Part shown: positions 36,228 to 45,210 of the stretch, piece after piece
How positions within the stretch are numbered: the stretch's first letter is position 1
How the letters are laid out: each line of letters starts with the position of its first letter
Assembly: GCF_009728935.1 (NCBI RefSeq)
Contig: NZ_CP034235.1
Coordinates: 7,341,501-7,405,500, forward strand
Direction of reading: 5' to 3'
Length of the DNA: 64,000 bases
DNA from: Paenibacillus psychroresistens
GTDB lineage: Bacteria; Bacillota; Bacilli; Paenibacillales; NBRC-103111
Position numbers and translations under genes: made by a program
Notes under the pieces: model-generated
Told to the model about the DNA's origin: nothing
The model's input: the letters and a program-made list of their open reading frames with translations, nothing else
Databases searched by the model: none

Positions 36228-36929
36228 ATGATGACGGATTCAAATCCGAATGTCACAGTCATTGCATCTCTTATCGGCGATCCATCACGTTTAGCAATGC
36301 TAATGAGTTTGCTAGGAGGAAAAGCTCTACCCGCTGGGGACTTAGCCCATGCAGCTCGGATATCTCCGCAAACGGCCAGCTCTCACTTAGCCAAGATGGT
36401 AGAGGGCGGTCTGCTCCTTCACGAATCAAATGGCCGACATAAATATTTTCGACTTGCTAATCATGAAGTAGGACATGCCCTTGAATCCCTTATTACCATT
36501 GCACCGCCCAAATCCGTGCGTTCACTCCGTGAATCCGACGAACTAAAGACATTGCGTCACGCTCGAACTTGCTATGATCACCTGGCCGGTAAGATTGGAG
36601 TAGCCCTTACGGACCGATTACTTGATATGAAATTATTAGAGGAATCGGGGAATGATTATATATTGCGCTTAGAAGGTAAGGAAAAGTTAAGGGATTTCGG
36701 AGTTGAGGTTGAAGAAGACCCCCGGAAACGGCGACATTACGCTCGCCAATGCTTAGACTGGAGCGAACGGCGGCACCACTTAGCAGGAAGCTTGGGAGCC
36801 GAGTTAACCAAAAGGCTATTCGAGCTAAAGTGGATTGAACGGATACCTAACGGTCGGGCTGTTCGTGTAACAAACGAGGGAATCCAAGGATTAGCAGGCG
36901 AATTCGGGCTTCATTACCCCTTTAATTGA
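36228..36929 (+). CDS. ArsR-type regulator with extended C-terminus
   Basis: A 233-residue regulator. The first ~95 residues are an ArsR winged helix (ASLIGDPSRLAMLMSLLGGK, ARISPQTASSHLAKMVEGGL, GRHKYFRLAN). The rest (HARTCYDHLAGKIGVALTDR, later ARQCLDWSERRHHLAGSLGA) contains two similar motifs with Cys and His residues, typical of a common longer ArsR subgroup. The start at 36228 has AAGGAGG upstream. Divergent from the EamA pair; this three-gene set fills the unit between R4 and R5. Confidence 0.9.
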   Translation: MMTDSNPNVTVIASLIGDPSRLAMLMSLLGGKALPAGDLAHAARISPQTASSHLAKMVEGGLLLHESNGRHKYFRLANHEVGHALESLITIAPPKSVRSLRESDELKTLRHARTCYDHLAGKIGVALTDRLLDMKLLEESGNDYILRLEGKEKLRDFGVEVEEDPRKRRHYARQCLDWSERRHHLAGSLGAELTKRLFELKWIERIPNGRAVRVTNEGIQGLAGEFGLHYPFN

Positions 36930-36935
36930 CTTAAT

Positions 36936-36968
36936 AAACTTCTCGACACTTCATCGAGGGGTTTTTCC
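36936..36968 (+). terminator. Terminator of the arsR-like gene
   Basis: Stem AAACTTCTCGA / TCGAGGGGTTT with TTTTT tail, seven bases after the stop codon. Confidence 0.8.
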
Positions 36969-37009
36969 CGTTTTCGGAGTTTTATTCTTTATCATTTACA
37001 TGAAGGTAA

Positions 37010-37385
37010 ATCTTGTTGATTTCTCGTTGATTAAGGCCTCGTATATTGTAATCTTTGAGAGTATACATAATAAAGGCCAAGATACCTCCAGAGTGGAAGT
37101 TCCCGGCTTTTTGTGTCAGTACAGAGCATTAGGAGTAATAAGATCGAGCGTTTGGTTCGAAGGTTCTTGTAAGTATTTTCATTTTCAGTGAGTGATTGTT
37201 AACTCCGTGTTGATTTAGAACCACTCAGAGCACGCTTTACAGGCTAATTTACCCCTCATATCAAATACGCCGTTCCTTTTTAGGACGGGGCTTCACGACT
37301 TTCATTCTCTGCCCGTAGCAATCGGATTCTCCTCATAACTAATCCAATCACTCCAACTGGAGGATTTTCTCTGCAAATGGTTTCA
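37010..37385 (-). repeat. R5: sseA-tail repeat, complete
   Basis: Order: TGTTGATTTCTCGTTGATT (37014); GGCC-family hairpin (37072-37112); spacer CAGAGCATTAGGAGTAATAA then GGTTCTTGTAAGTATTTTCA; TGTTAACTCCGTGTTGATTT (37198); and the tail with core AACTAATCCAATCACTCCA at 37337-37355. The minus strand reads KSSSWSDWISYEENPIATGR then E and stop. About 375 bp in all and collinear with R6. Confidence 0.85.
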
Positions 37386-37484
37386 AGGCGTACAGCGGGA
37401 TATGACCAGAAGTACCGAGATTTGTAGGTATGTAGAGTAATTCGTCAGGCACATCGTCGTGACTTATGACTATATAATAAATTT

Positions 37485-37518
37485 AAAGCTCCAAAGATCG
37501 TATGATCTTTGGAGCTTT
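37485..37518 (-). terminator. Terminator of the 1161-residue surface protein gene
   Basis: Perfect stem AAAGCTCCAAAGATC / GATCTTTGGAGCTTT with a four-base loop. Confidence 0.85.
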
Positions 37519-37552
37519 AGAGAATAAAAGGCAGTACATGTTATTATACTTG

Positions 37553-40500
37553 TTATTTCGTGTAGGATAGAGAATCACCGATGAAGGTTGTGCCCTTAAC
37601 CGAAGTACCCGTACGCAGCTGTATGGATACGCCGTCGCCAATATCGACACTTGCTGGAATCGCTATAGAAATCGCCGTTGATCCGTTTGGATCCGTGACT
37701 ACTCCCGCCTTCACTCCTTTAACGGTTGCTCTGTATGTTGGGGTGCCAATCGTATATTTCTCTGCGTTTAATCTCGTCGTGTTCGTAACGGTTATATCCG
37801 CATACACCTGTTTACTTTCAGTCAAGTTGCCATACTTGTCTTTCAAGATCACCGTCGCTGTCGCTGATCCTCCCTCTGTCAATGTTCCATTTAGCGAGTA
37901 GCTCGATTGTGTTGCATCCGCCACACCTGCCTTGATCACTTGAGTTACCTGCGCATTATCATATGCACTCGATTTCACCACGATAGTATGCGATCCTGCG
38001 TTCTTGATCACTCCTGCTATAATCGTCAGTTTGCCACTTGCGAGCTTGTAGTGTGTATCTTTCACTAACACGTTCCCATCATAGGTTACCGCGGTAACAC
38101 TTCCAATTAATAGTCCTATTGTATCTTTGAACGTGATCACCGTATCATGATCAACATCATTCAGTTTCGTTGCGGCTGTCAGTACAACTGGTGCAACTAA
38201 TGGCACCTGTATTTGCACGGACTTCTCACTCTCATCTGCATCTATTGCGGTTACAATTATCGCGTTGCCTGAGAGTGGTTTTTTTAGAGCAATCGAGAAC
38301 TTGCCAGCCTTATCTGTCTTTGCTGTACCAAGCAATGTTAGGCCATCGCGTACGATGATCGTTGACCCGCTCGAAGCAGCACCGGTGATCTTCTTAACCC
38401 CACCATTAACAGTGTCGACGGACAGAGATACTGCGCCTAAATTGAATTGCGGCTGAACAAGCGGCTCGCTGCGTTGTCCAATTGCCACAGATAAGTTCTG
38501 AAATGCGTAATTTTTCATGGTTAATCCGTTTGTCGAGTATACCAGCACATTGTATTTACCTGCCGGAACATACGCCAGTACTCTTCCATTGCTGTCTGTT
38601 TTGGCAAGCGGCCATACTTTGGTGCCTTGCGATATTTTTACAGCTGCATTCTCCACCGGATTTCCGTCTGGACCGACAATGCTAAGGTATACAGCCCCTG
38701 TTACCGTGCTGCTCGCTGTCAAGAACGCAGGCGCTTTAGCATCCACAGTGACCGTTGCATAGCGCTTATACACCGTATTGTCCGATGTGTACACAGCACT
38801 GATCGTTACCGTTCCTTTATTTACGCCTGTTACAATGCCGTTTGCATCAACAGTTGCAATTGCCGAGCTTGAGGATGCAAAGGTTATGTTGCTTGCCGTG
38901 AGGACACTAGAGCTGTTGTCCTTGTTATTCGACCAAACTATGGTTGAATGTGAGTCACCTACACCGATTGTATACTTCGCCGCATCTAGTGAGATCAAGT
39001 CGCTTCCCAAATTTACGCTAGGAATTGCCGCACGTGTCACTGTAAGGGTATACGTTTTTGTCGAACTGTCCTCTGCTGTTACTAAAACAGTAATCGTATT
39101 CGCTCCTTCACTTAGCGAAATGGCTGAGCTCGCGCTGCCGCTGGCAACGCTTGTTCCGTTCACTTTCACACTTGCTTTCCCATCTGCTACAGTCGGCGTC
39201 ACTGTCAGACTCTCCACGCTGCTCGCTACACTCTGTGTATAACTTGTTGTCGCCGTCGCAAACGTCTCATTTAACGCTCCACTGCTTACGCTTATTCCGC
39301 TCAAGCTTGCATTCGAGCTTGCCACCACACTTGCAGTGGCGCGTGTCACCGTAACAGTGTAGGTTTTTGTCGAGTTATTCTCTGCCGTGACTAGCACCGT
39401 AATCGTGTTCGCTCCTACACTTAGTGGAATCGCTGAACTCGCATTACCGCTGGCAACGGTTGCTCCGTTCACTTTTACAATTGCCGTTCCAGCTGCTGCA
39501 GTCGGCGTCACTGTCAGACTCGTTATGCTATTCGCTACACTTTGCGTATAGCTGGTCGTTGCCGCCGCAAAAGTCTCGTTCAACGCTCCGCTGCTTAAAG
39601 CAATATTACTCAAATTTGCGTTCGCACTTGCAGCAGCGCGCGTCACTGTGACGGTGTAGGTTTTTGTCGAGTTATTCTCTGCCGTGACTAGCACCGTAAT
39701 CGTATTCGCGCCTACGCTTAGAGGAATCGTTGTGCTTGCATTACCACTGGCAACGGTTGTTCCATTTACTTTTACAATTGCCGTTGTATCTGATGAAGAA
39801 GGTGTCACTGTCAAGCTTGATATACTATTCGATACGCTCTGCGTATAACTGGTAGTGGACGCTGCAAACGTCTCGTTCAACGCTCCGCTGCTTAAACCAA
39901 TACTACTCAAATTTGCGTTCGAACTCGGCACATAAAATCTCATTACCGTGGCTTTATAGCTATTCGCCCCATCCATAAAACCCACATAAGGAGTGCCATT
40001 GTATACATATATGGACGGGATAGATGCACCACTCGCCGTGAAACCAGCGCTGCCCACGGTCACCCAATTGCTTCCATCATACTTGCTTATCGTGGCTTTA
40101 CCGTCATTAGCCATATCCGAATAGACCAGATAAGGGGTACCACTCTCTACATACATGGACGGGGCATCACTAGAGCCTGTTGAAAAGCTAGCGTTGCCCA
40201 AGGTCGCCCAATTGCTTCCATCATACTTCATCACCGTGATCTTTGAATTTGCAATATAAGCTACATACGGGAGCCCATTAGAAACAGAAAAGAACGGATA
40301 GGATGCAAACCCCTCCGAGAAACCAGCGTTGCCCACGGTCACCCAATTGCTTCCATTATACTTCATTACCGTGGCTTTATTGCCATTCCCACCATCCGTA
40401 TAACCCACATATGGGGTCCCATTGTCTATGGATATGGACATGTTAAATGCAGTTCCCGCTGAAAAACCAGCGCTGCCTACGCTCACCCAATTGCTTCCAT

Positions 40501-41038
40501 CATACTTCATTACCGTGGCTTTACTGCCATTCCCATTATCTGTATAACCCACATATGGTGTCCCATTGTATATGGATAAGGACGTTTTGTATACATCCCC
40601 CGCCGAAAAGCCAGCGCTGCCTACAATCACCCAATTGCTTCCATTATATTTCATTACCGTGGCTTTATTGCCATTCCCACCATCCACATATGCCACATAT
40701 GGGGTCCCATTGTATACGGATAAAGATGTGTTAGATGCTTGCGCCGCCGAGAAACCAGCGTTGCCCACGGTCACCCAATTGCTTCCATCATACTTCATTA
40801 CCGTGGCTTTACCGTCATTCCCAAAATCGACATAAGCCACAAATGGAGTGCCATTGTAAACATATGTAGACATACTAGAAGCATTACTCGCTGAGAAGCC
40901 AGCGTTTCCTACAATTTCCCAATTCGGTGCACCAGCCGCAGACACTTTGCCTCCTCCAACAAACAACCCATTCAATCCACCAAACACCACCAGCATTACC
41001 AAAATGATGGACATTCCCTTCTTAATAATCGCGCGCAT
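37553..41038 (-). CDS. Large secreted multi-domain surface protein
   Basis: A 1161-residue exported protein. After a signal peptide (about 1-35) come seven units of about 52 residues, each with W-x-x-(V/L)G-x-A-x-F and GTPYV-x-Y elements (to about residue 370), the number expected of a seven-bladed beta-propeller. Then follow three cadherin-like beta-sandwich repeats of about 90 residues (NANLSSIGLSSGALNETF, TKTYTVTVTRA), a Big_2-type domain (ITFASSSSAIATVDANGIVT), CNA-B-like modules and a DUF-like Ig end. No sortase or SLH anchor is seen. It probably binds a surface or polymer. It alone fills the unit between R5 and R6. The three cadherin-like repeats are close at DNA level. Confidence 0.88.
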   Translation of the reverse strand: MRAIIKKGMSIILVMLVVFGGLNGLFVGGGKVSAAGAPNWEIVGNAGFSASNASSMSTYVYNGTPFVAYVDFGNDGKATVMKYDGSNWVTVGNAGFSAAQASNTSLSVYNGTPYVAYVDGGNGNKATVMKYNGSNWVIVGSAGFSAGDVYKTSLSIYNGTPYVGYTDNGNGSKATVMKYDGSNWVSVGSAGFSAGTAFNMSISIDNGTPYVGYTDGGNGNKATVMKYNGSNWVTVGNAGFSEGFASYPFFSVSNGLPYVAYIANSKITVMKYDGSNWATLGNASFSTGSSDAPSMYVESGTPYLVYSDMANDGKATISKYDGSNWVTVGSAGFTASGASIPSIYVYNGTPYVGFMDGANSYKATVMRFYVPSSNANLSSIGLSSGALNETFAASTTSYTQSVSNSISSLTVTPSSSDTTAIVKVNGTTVASGNASTTIPLSVGANTITVLVTAENNSTKTYTVTVTRAAASANANLSNIALSSGALNETFAAATTSYTQSVANSITSLTVTPTAAAGTAIVKVNGATVASGNASSAIPLSVGANTITVLVTAENNSTKTYTVTVTRATASVVASSNASLSGISVSSGALNETFATATTSYTQSVASSVESLTVTPTVADGKASVKVNGTSVASGSASSAISLSEGANTITVLVTAEDSSTKTYTLTVTRAAIPSVNLGSDLISLDAAKYTIGVGDSHSTIVWSNNKDNSSSVLTASNITFASSSSAIATVDANGIVTGVNKGTVTISAVYTSDNTVYKRYATVTVDAKAPAFLTASSTVTGAVYLSIVGPDGNPVENAAVKISQGTKVWPLAKTDSNGRVLAYVPAGKYNVLVYSTNGLTMKNYAFQNLSVAIGQRSEPLVQPQFNLGAVSLSVDTVNGGVKKITGAASSGSTIIVRDGLTLLGTAKTDKAGKFSIALKKPLSGNAIIVTAIDADESEKSVQIQVPLVAPVVLTAATKLNDVDHDTVITFKDTIGLLIGSVTAVTYDGNVLVKDTHYKLASGKLTIIAGVIKNAGSHTIVVKSSAYDNAQVTQVIKAGVADATQSSYSLNGTLTEGGSATATVILKDKYGNLTESKQVYADITVTNTTRLNAEKYTIGTPTYRATVKGVKAGVVTDPNGSTAISIAIPASVDIGDGVSIQLRTGTSVKGTTFIGDSLSYTK

Positions 41039-41194
41039 TCTTTTTCCCCCTTCAATTTTCCATATTATTATTCATGATTGCAGTAAACATAACACACCCC
41101 AATGACGGCAAAATGACAAACTCCGACAAAAAAGGCTAAATTGCCAAAATATCGGACTTATTATTATATTTTTTTCACAGCTCCGTTTGCAGCA

Positions 41195-41600
41195 TCTTCT
41201 GTTGACTCATTCGCTTGTTGATTTTTCAATATGAATCAGACAGATTTAATAAGTAATGTGGTGTCACTTTTAGTATCCGTATTTGCAAAGAAAAAGCCGA
41301 GTGACACCTTTAACAAGGTGCTAATCGGCCGTTAGTTTGATTGTACAGGGCATTGGGAGCCATAAGAGCGCGCGTTTAGTTTGAGGGTTCATGAAAGTAT
41401 TTTCACGAAGCACGTGTTGACTTCACGTTGATTTTTAACCATTTTGGGTACATCGTCAAGGCACTAGCCTCACATGGTGATATATTCACCATTTGTATAC
41501 TGCTATACGTCTTTCGGTTCTGCTTCTATCCCAATGGCTATCGGGTTATCTTGCCAACTAATCCAATCACTCCAGCTGGAGGATACGTTTGTAAATAATT
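41195..41600 (-). repeat. R6: sseA-tail repeat, complete
   Basis: TGTTGACTCATTCGCTTGTTGATT (41200); GGCC-family hairpin (41290-41333); spacer GGGCATTGGGAGCCATAAGA then GTTCATGAAAGTATTTTCAC; GTGTTGACTTCACGTTGATT (41414); weak TACATCG hairpin (41452-41492); tail with core AACTAATCCAATCACTCCA at 41556-41574. The minus strand reads VSSSWSDWISWQDNPIAIGI then EAEPKDV and stop. 41039-41195 holds nothing else recognisable. Confidence 0.85.
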
Positions 41601-41669
41601 TCAGTATCTACATTGAAATAAGAGTGAGGACACCAAAGGAGTCCCTCTTGAAACGCATCGAATACTTGA

Positions 41670-42125
41670 TTAATACCTTGGAATTTCATCAATAGTAGCT
41701 GGCATCAAGGGGGTCTCAATATCGTTAAACAACTCGCCGAGATTATTAATTAGCCTTTTAGATATATTAGTAAATAGCTCCTTGATGTATTTAGATTTAT
41801 TAATATTATAGTGATAGTATGGGTTGACACCATTCTGCTTAAAACTTCGGCCGCTAGAATAGGCTTCAAGAACTTGGTCAAGATTTGCAATTTTAAATGA
41901 ATTCAAGTAAAAGCGTATCTCAATTGAAGTATATCCTGGTCGCATCCAACTTGGACCCATAAATTGAATAGTCGCTACTTGCTTATAGTAGTCGTAATAT
42001 TTTGCTAACATTTCCGGAAAATAAATTTGAATACTGTCTTTTTTCCCTGAGTCCTTTAACTTGAATTTTAGGTTAATAAATTCATAGCAAATATCCAAAA
42101 AAGAATCATCTACATGGCGGTTCAA
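41670..42125 (-). CDS. Unrecognised 151-residue protein
   Basis: An acidic-to-neutral soluble protein: SFLDICYEFINLKFKLKD, QFMGPSWMRPGYTSIEIRFY, NPYYHYNINKSKYIKELFTN. No domain is recognised. TTG at 42125 is the start, with AAGGAGG ten bases before. It follows a 37-codon frame by 41 bp in the same direction and is divergent from the RloC-like ATPase. Location in an accessory unit suggests an immunity- or defence-related role, but nothing in the sequence proves this. Confidence 0.6.
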   Translation of the reverse strand: MNRHVDDSFLDICYEFINLKFKLKDSGKKDSIQIYFPEMLAKYYDYYKQVATIQFMGPSWMRPGYTSIEIRFYLNSFKIANLDQVLEAYSSGRSFKQNGVNPYYHYNINKSKYIKELFTNISKRLINNLGELFNDIETPLMPATIDEIPRY

Positions 42126-42166
42126 TATTAATCAGCCTCCTTAAGTTCTCTATTTCTACAATCATT

Positions 42167-42280
42167 TTATAAATACATATTACCTAAACCTCGATCATAT
42201 GCATTTCCCATCCGTATACATTGTTTAATTTCCTTAGCACTTTTTGTATTCGTGACTATATTAGATAGCCCTAGAGTCAT
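42167..42280 (-). CDS. Short frame, possible gene fragment
   Basis: A 37-codon frame from ATG 42280: MTLGLSNIVTNTKSAKEIKQ then CIRMGNAYDRGLGNMYL. It could be a small gene or the C-terminal end of a larger one whose beginning is gone; a stop lies in frame just upstream. It is 41 bp ahead of the 151-residue gene. No Shine-Dalgarno site is convincing. Confidence 0.3.
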   Translation of the reverse strand: MTLGLSNIVTNTKSAKEIKQCIRMGNAYDRGLGNMYL

Positions 42281-42546
42281 AATGTCTACCAAAGCTTAGA
42301 ATGCAAGAGCCGTGCGGAAAAACCTAAGTGACATAGAATGGGAGAGCGCGGAAGTTGTTCGAACGCATGAAATACAGCCCGAAGTTGAGCCTGGCATTCG
42401 GAGCCGCCGATCGTTCTTCGACCTTATTTCGACAAGGTATTTTCTGACTCCTTATTTTTGTTAAGACTAGCTTATATATAGAAGGATTTCCAGAAATTAT
42501 GTCGAATCCCCTTTCTAGATCTAATTACATTGTTAGGGGGTAGCTT
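42281..42546. other. GC-rich intergenic segment before the ATPase gene
   Basis: 42310-42450 is more GC-rich than its surroundings and reads openly in two frames (for example KYSPKLSLAFGAADRSS and EIQPEVEPGIRSRRSFFDL), without start or ribosome site. It may be a relic or a dispersed intergenic repeat. The ATPase promoter should lie in 42450-42535. Confidence 0.3.
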
Positions 42547-44859
42547 ATGATCAAGAAGATTATCAACATTAAGAATACTGGAAAATTCAGAGCGTTCACA
42601 GCAAAAAGTGATGTCCAGTTCAACAAACTTAACATAGTATATTCAGAGAATGGTAAAGGAAAGACCACCCTTTCTAATATTTTTCGTTCCTTAAATGAAC
42701 AAAATAATGAGCTTGTTGTGGGTAGGAAGACACTAGGAGGCGTAGGAGAACAAGCCATAGATATTCTGATTGATTCTACAAAGTACCAGTTTAAAAATGG
42801 TACTTGGCTAAATAAGCCTGAATCCGAAATTGAAATCTTCGATTCTCTATTTGTTAGTGAGAACGTTTACTCTAAATTTGTAGAACATGATCAAAAAAAG
42901 CAATTATATTTATTCACAATCGGTAAACCAGGAGTTGAAAAAGCCAAACAGCTTGATCAATTGGATACGGACATCAAAAACGCAAACAACACCAAAAAGG
43001 AACTTGAAACAACTATAAAATTAGGAATTGATGGAATTTTATCAGTAGAAGATTTTATTAAACTCCCCTTTAAAGAAAATCTGGATCAAGAGATTCAAAT
43101 GTGCCAACAGTCACTACTAGTACATTCTAAAGAAGCAGAGATAAAAAGTAAATCTATATTATCCCAAGCTGATCTTCCATCTTTTGATAAAGCAAAATTT
43201 GAAGTTAACATAGCTGGGCGAACTTTAAACAACATACTCGACAATGCGGAAGAAGTAACAAAGAACCACATTCAGCACAGATTGGATGTAAATGGCGAGA
43301 AATGGCTTGAATACGGCGTGGATAAAATCACAGATGAAGCTTGTCCATTCTGCCAACAAAACGTCGCTAATGTTGAAATTGTAAAAGCATTCAAGTCCTT
43401 CTTTAGTGACGAATACAAAAAAGAAATCCAAGTCGTCGAAAACTTATTGAATGCTTTCAACCAAAAATGCAGCATTGAAAAATTACTCTCTTTTCAAACC
43501 ACTATACATATAAATAATGAATTACATGCTTTTTGGCAGAACTATATTACACTACCAGAAACTGTAACCATTGATCTTGATGATATAAATGATATTTGGC
43601 AAAAATTTACCCTGCTTATAAAAGGGCTGATTGAAACTAAAAAGCTTTCTCCCTTCGAAAAAATACAGATTAACGATTACGCTAATCAAAAAATTGAAGA
43701 TTACCTGAAAATATTAGGTATTATTTTCAACTACAATCTTTATGTTATTGAAATGAACAAACTAATCGAAGAACGGAAAGCATCATTAAACCAAACTACT
43801 CTTCAACATTTAGGAGTTACTCTTCAAAGACATAAAAACACCAAGCTAAGATATGAAATAAGTAAAGTAGAGTTAGTCAGGAAATATAATGAACTCCTCT
43901 CGACAACCCGAATCCTAACTAGCAATAAAGAAAAAATTCGAGAAGAACTAAAAGAATATACTGAGGAAACTTTTCGGAAATATGAACATCGAATAAATCT
44001 TCATCTAACCAATTGTGGAGCCAGCTTTAAAGTAACCGACTTCAAATCAAGCTTTCTAGGTGGAAAGCCTAGTAGTAATTTCACTCTTACAATAAATAAT
44101 GTGTCTGTTCAACTTGGAACCGAGAAAACTCCTCAAACAACAGCTTCCTTTCGCAATACATTGAGTGAAGGAGATAAAAGTAGTTTGGCATTCGCTTTCT
44201 TTTTAGCTAAATTGGAAACTGATGAAGGAATCGATAATAAAATCATTGTTTTTGATGACCCCATTTCAAGCCTTGATAACCACAGAAAAAGATATACGGC
44301 TGATCAAGTACTTAGTTACTCAAATCGAGCCAACCAAGTGATCGTACTTACACACGATATTTTTTTCGCCAGAATACTTTGGGAAATGTATACCGAAAAG
44401 CGCACTTCTCTTAGCCAGCTTTGCATAAAACGGGATGGTATATCAGATAGTACAATTGATATTTGGAATGTTGAAGAAGAGACTCGTTCAGATTATTACC
44501 AGGGCTATTTCACACTTGCAGAATTTCTAGAAGGCAAATCCGATAATCTAAGATCCGTCGCAATGAGTATTCGCCCACTAATTGAAGGAAATCTTAGAAT
44601 CAGATTTCCAAAAGATTTTAAGAGTAATGAATGGTTAGGTGATTTCATTGGAAAAGTCAGGGGTGCAATATCAGAACCTCTAATTCAAATGAAGCTCTAC
44701 CTCTCAGAGCTTGAAAGTATTAATGACTACAGTAAGAGATTCCATCATGATCGAGACCCATTTGCACATACCGAGCCAATAAATGAAACTGAATTAGAGT
44801 CATTTGTAAAGCGAACCCTTGATATTATTCGAGGTGTACACAACGTTACAACTGTATAA
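42547..44859 (+). CDS. RloC-like AAA_13 ATPase with zinc-hook-type CxxC
   Basis: A 770-residue SMC/Rad50-like ATPase. Walker A is ENGKGKTT (residues 34-41). Long coiled coils flank a CPFC motif near 265, like the zinc hook of RloC and Rad50. The ABC signature is LSEGDKSS near 538, Walker B IIVFDDPISSLD near 565 and H-loop VLTHD near 600. The C-terminus has IRPLIEG (R-x3-E, near 674) and later YSKRFHHDRD; RloC and PrrC anticodon nucleases use an Arg-Glu-His set, so an RNase function is possible but the spacing differs. RloC-type proteins give phage defence by cutting tRNA. The gene is solitary, with a GGGGG site before ATG, in the unit next to sseA. Confidence 0.8.
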   Translation: MIKKIINIKNTGKFRAFTAKSDVQFNKLNIVYSENGKGKTTLSNIFRSLNEQNNELVVGRKTLGGVGEQAIDILIDSTKYQFKNGTWLNKPESEIEIFDSLFVSENVYSKFVEHDQKKQLYLFTIGKPGVEKAKQLDQLDTDIKNANNTKKELETTIKLGIDGILSVEDFIKLPFKENLDQEIQMCQQSLLVHSKEAEIKSKSILSQADLPSFDKAKFEVNIAGRTLNNILDNAEEVTKNHIQHRLDVNGEKWLEYGVDKITDEACPFCQQNVANVEIVKAFKSFFSDEYKKEIQVVENLLNAFNQKCSIEKLLSFQTTIHINNELHAFWQNYITLPETVTIDLDDINDIWQKFTLLIKGLIETKKLSPFEKIQINDYANQKIEDYLKILGIIFNYNLYVIEMNKLIEERKASLNQTTLQHLGVTLQRHKNTKLRYEISKVELVRKYNELLSTTRILTSNKEKIREELKEYTEETFRKYEHRINLHLTNCGASFKVTDFKSSFLGGKPSSNFTLTINNVSVQLGTEKTPQTTASFRNTLSEGDKSSLAFAFFLAKLETDEGIDNKIIVFDDPISSLDNHRKRYTADQVLSYSNRANQVIVLTHDIFFARILWEMYTEKRTSLSQLCIKRDGISDSTIDIWNVEEETRSDYYQGYFTLAEFLEGKSDNLRSVAMSIRPLIEGNLRIRFPKDFKSNEWLGDFIGKVRGAISEPLIQMKLYLSELESINDYSKRFHHDRDPFAHTEPINETELESFVKRTLDIIRGVHNVTTV

Positions 44860-44996
44860 AGTACATTGTTATTAAGTGAATTCCTCTGATAGGTTGACTT
44901 CGTGTTGATTTAATTCACACCTACTTAAAATGTTGACTTCTAAAAAGCTAAATGGTCAGCTCGACCGCCCACTGACAAAGCACCAATTACAATCGT

Positions 44997-45037
44997 AAAG
45001 GTCAGAACCCTTTGACTAGGCAATCTGGCCTTTTTTT
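44997..45037 (+). terminator. Terminator of the RloC-like gene
   Basis: Stem AAAGGTCAGA / TCTGGCCTTT with TTTTTTT tail. Confidence 0.75.
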
Positions 45038-45132
45038 ATGTTAACACAGTGGATACGAGTATTCGCTCGATGTATCACCTTGTTGTATGCACTTTCAGGA
45101 ACCGCGTGTTGACTCCATGTTGACTTCGAGCA

Positions 45133-45176
45133 TAAAAAAACACAGAGCAACGGCGGTTATCTCGCCGTGTTCTGCA
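45133..45176 (-). terminator. Terminator of sseA
   Basis: On the minus strand CAGAACACGGCG / CGCCGTTGCTCTG followed by TTTTTTT. A closely similar hairpin recurs in R1. Confidence 0.85.
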
Positions 45177-45210
45177 CTTAAATCGTTGGACTTCTATACG
45201 TCTTCGGTAC

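Noticed and set aside
38627..39651. Several plus-strand frames of 67-154 codons
   Set aside because: Antisense to the repetitive surface-protein gene; caused by low stop density in repeats.
44892..45127. PhoP-box interpretation of the TGTTGA pairs
   Set aside because: The spacing fits TTHACA-N5-TTHACA in reverse, but the sites lie behind genes beside terminators, and the G differs from the usual A. Kept only as an alternative.
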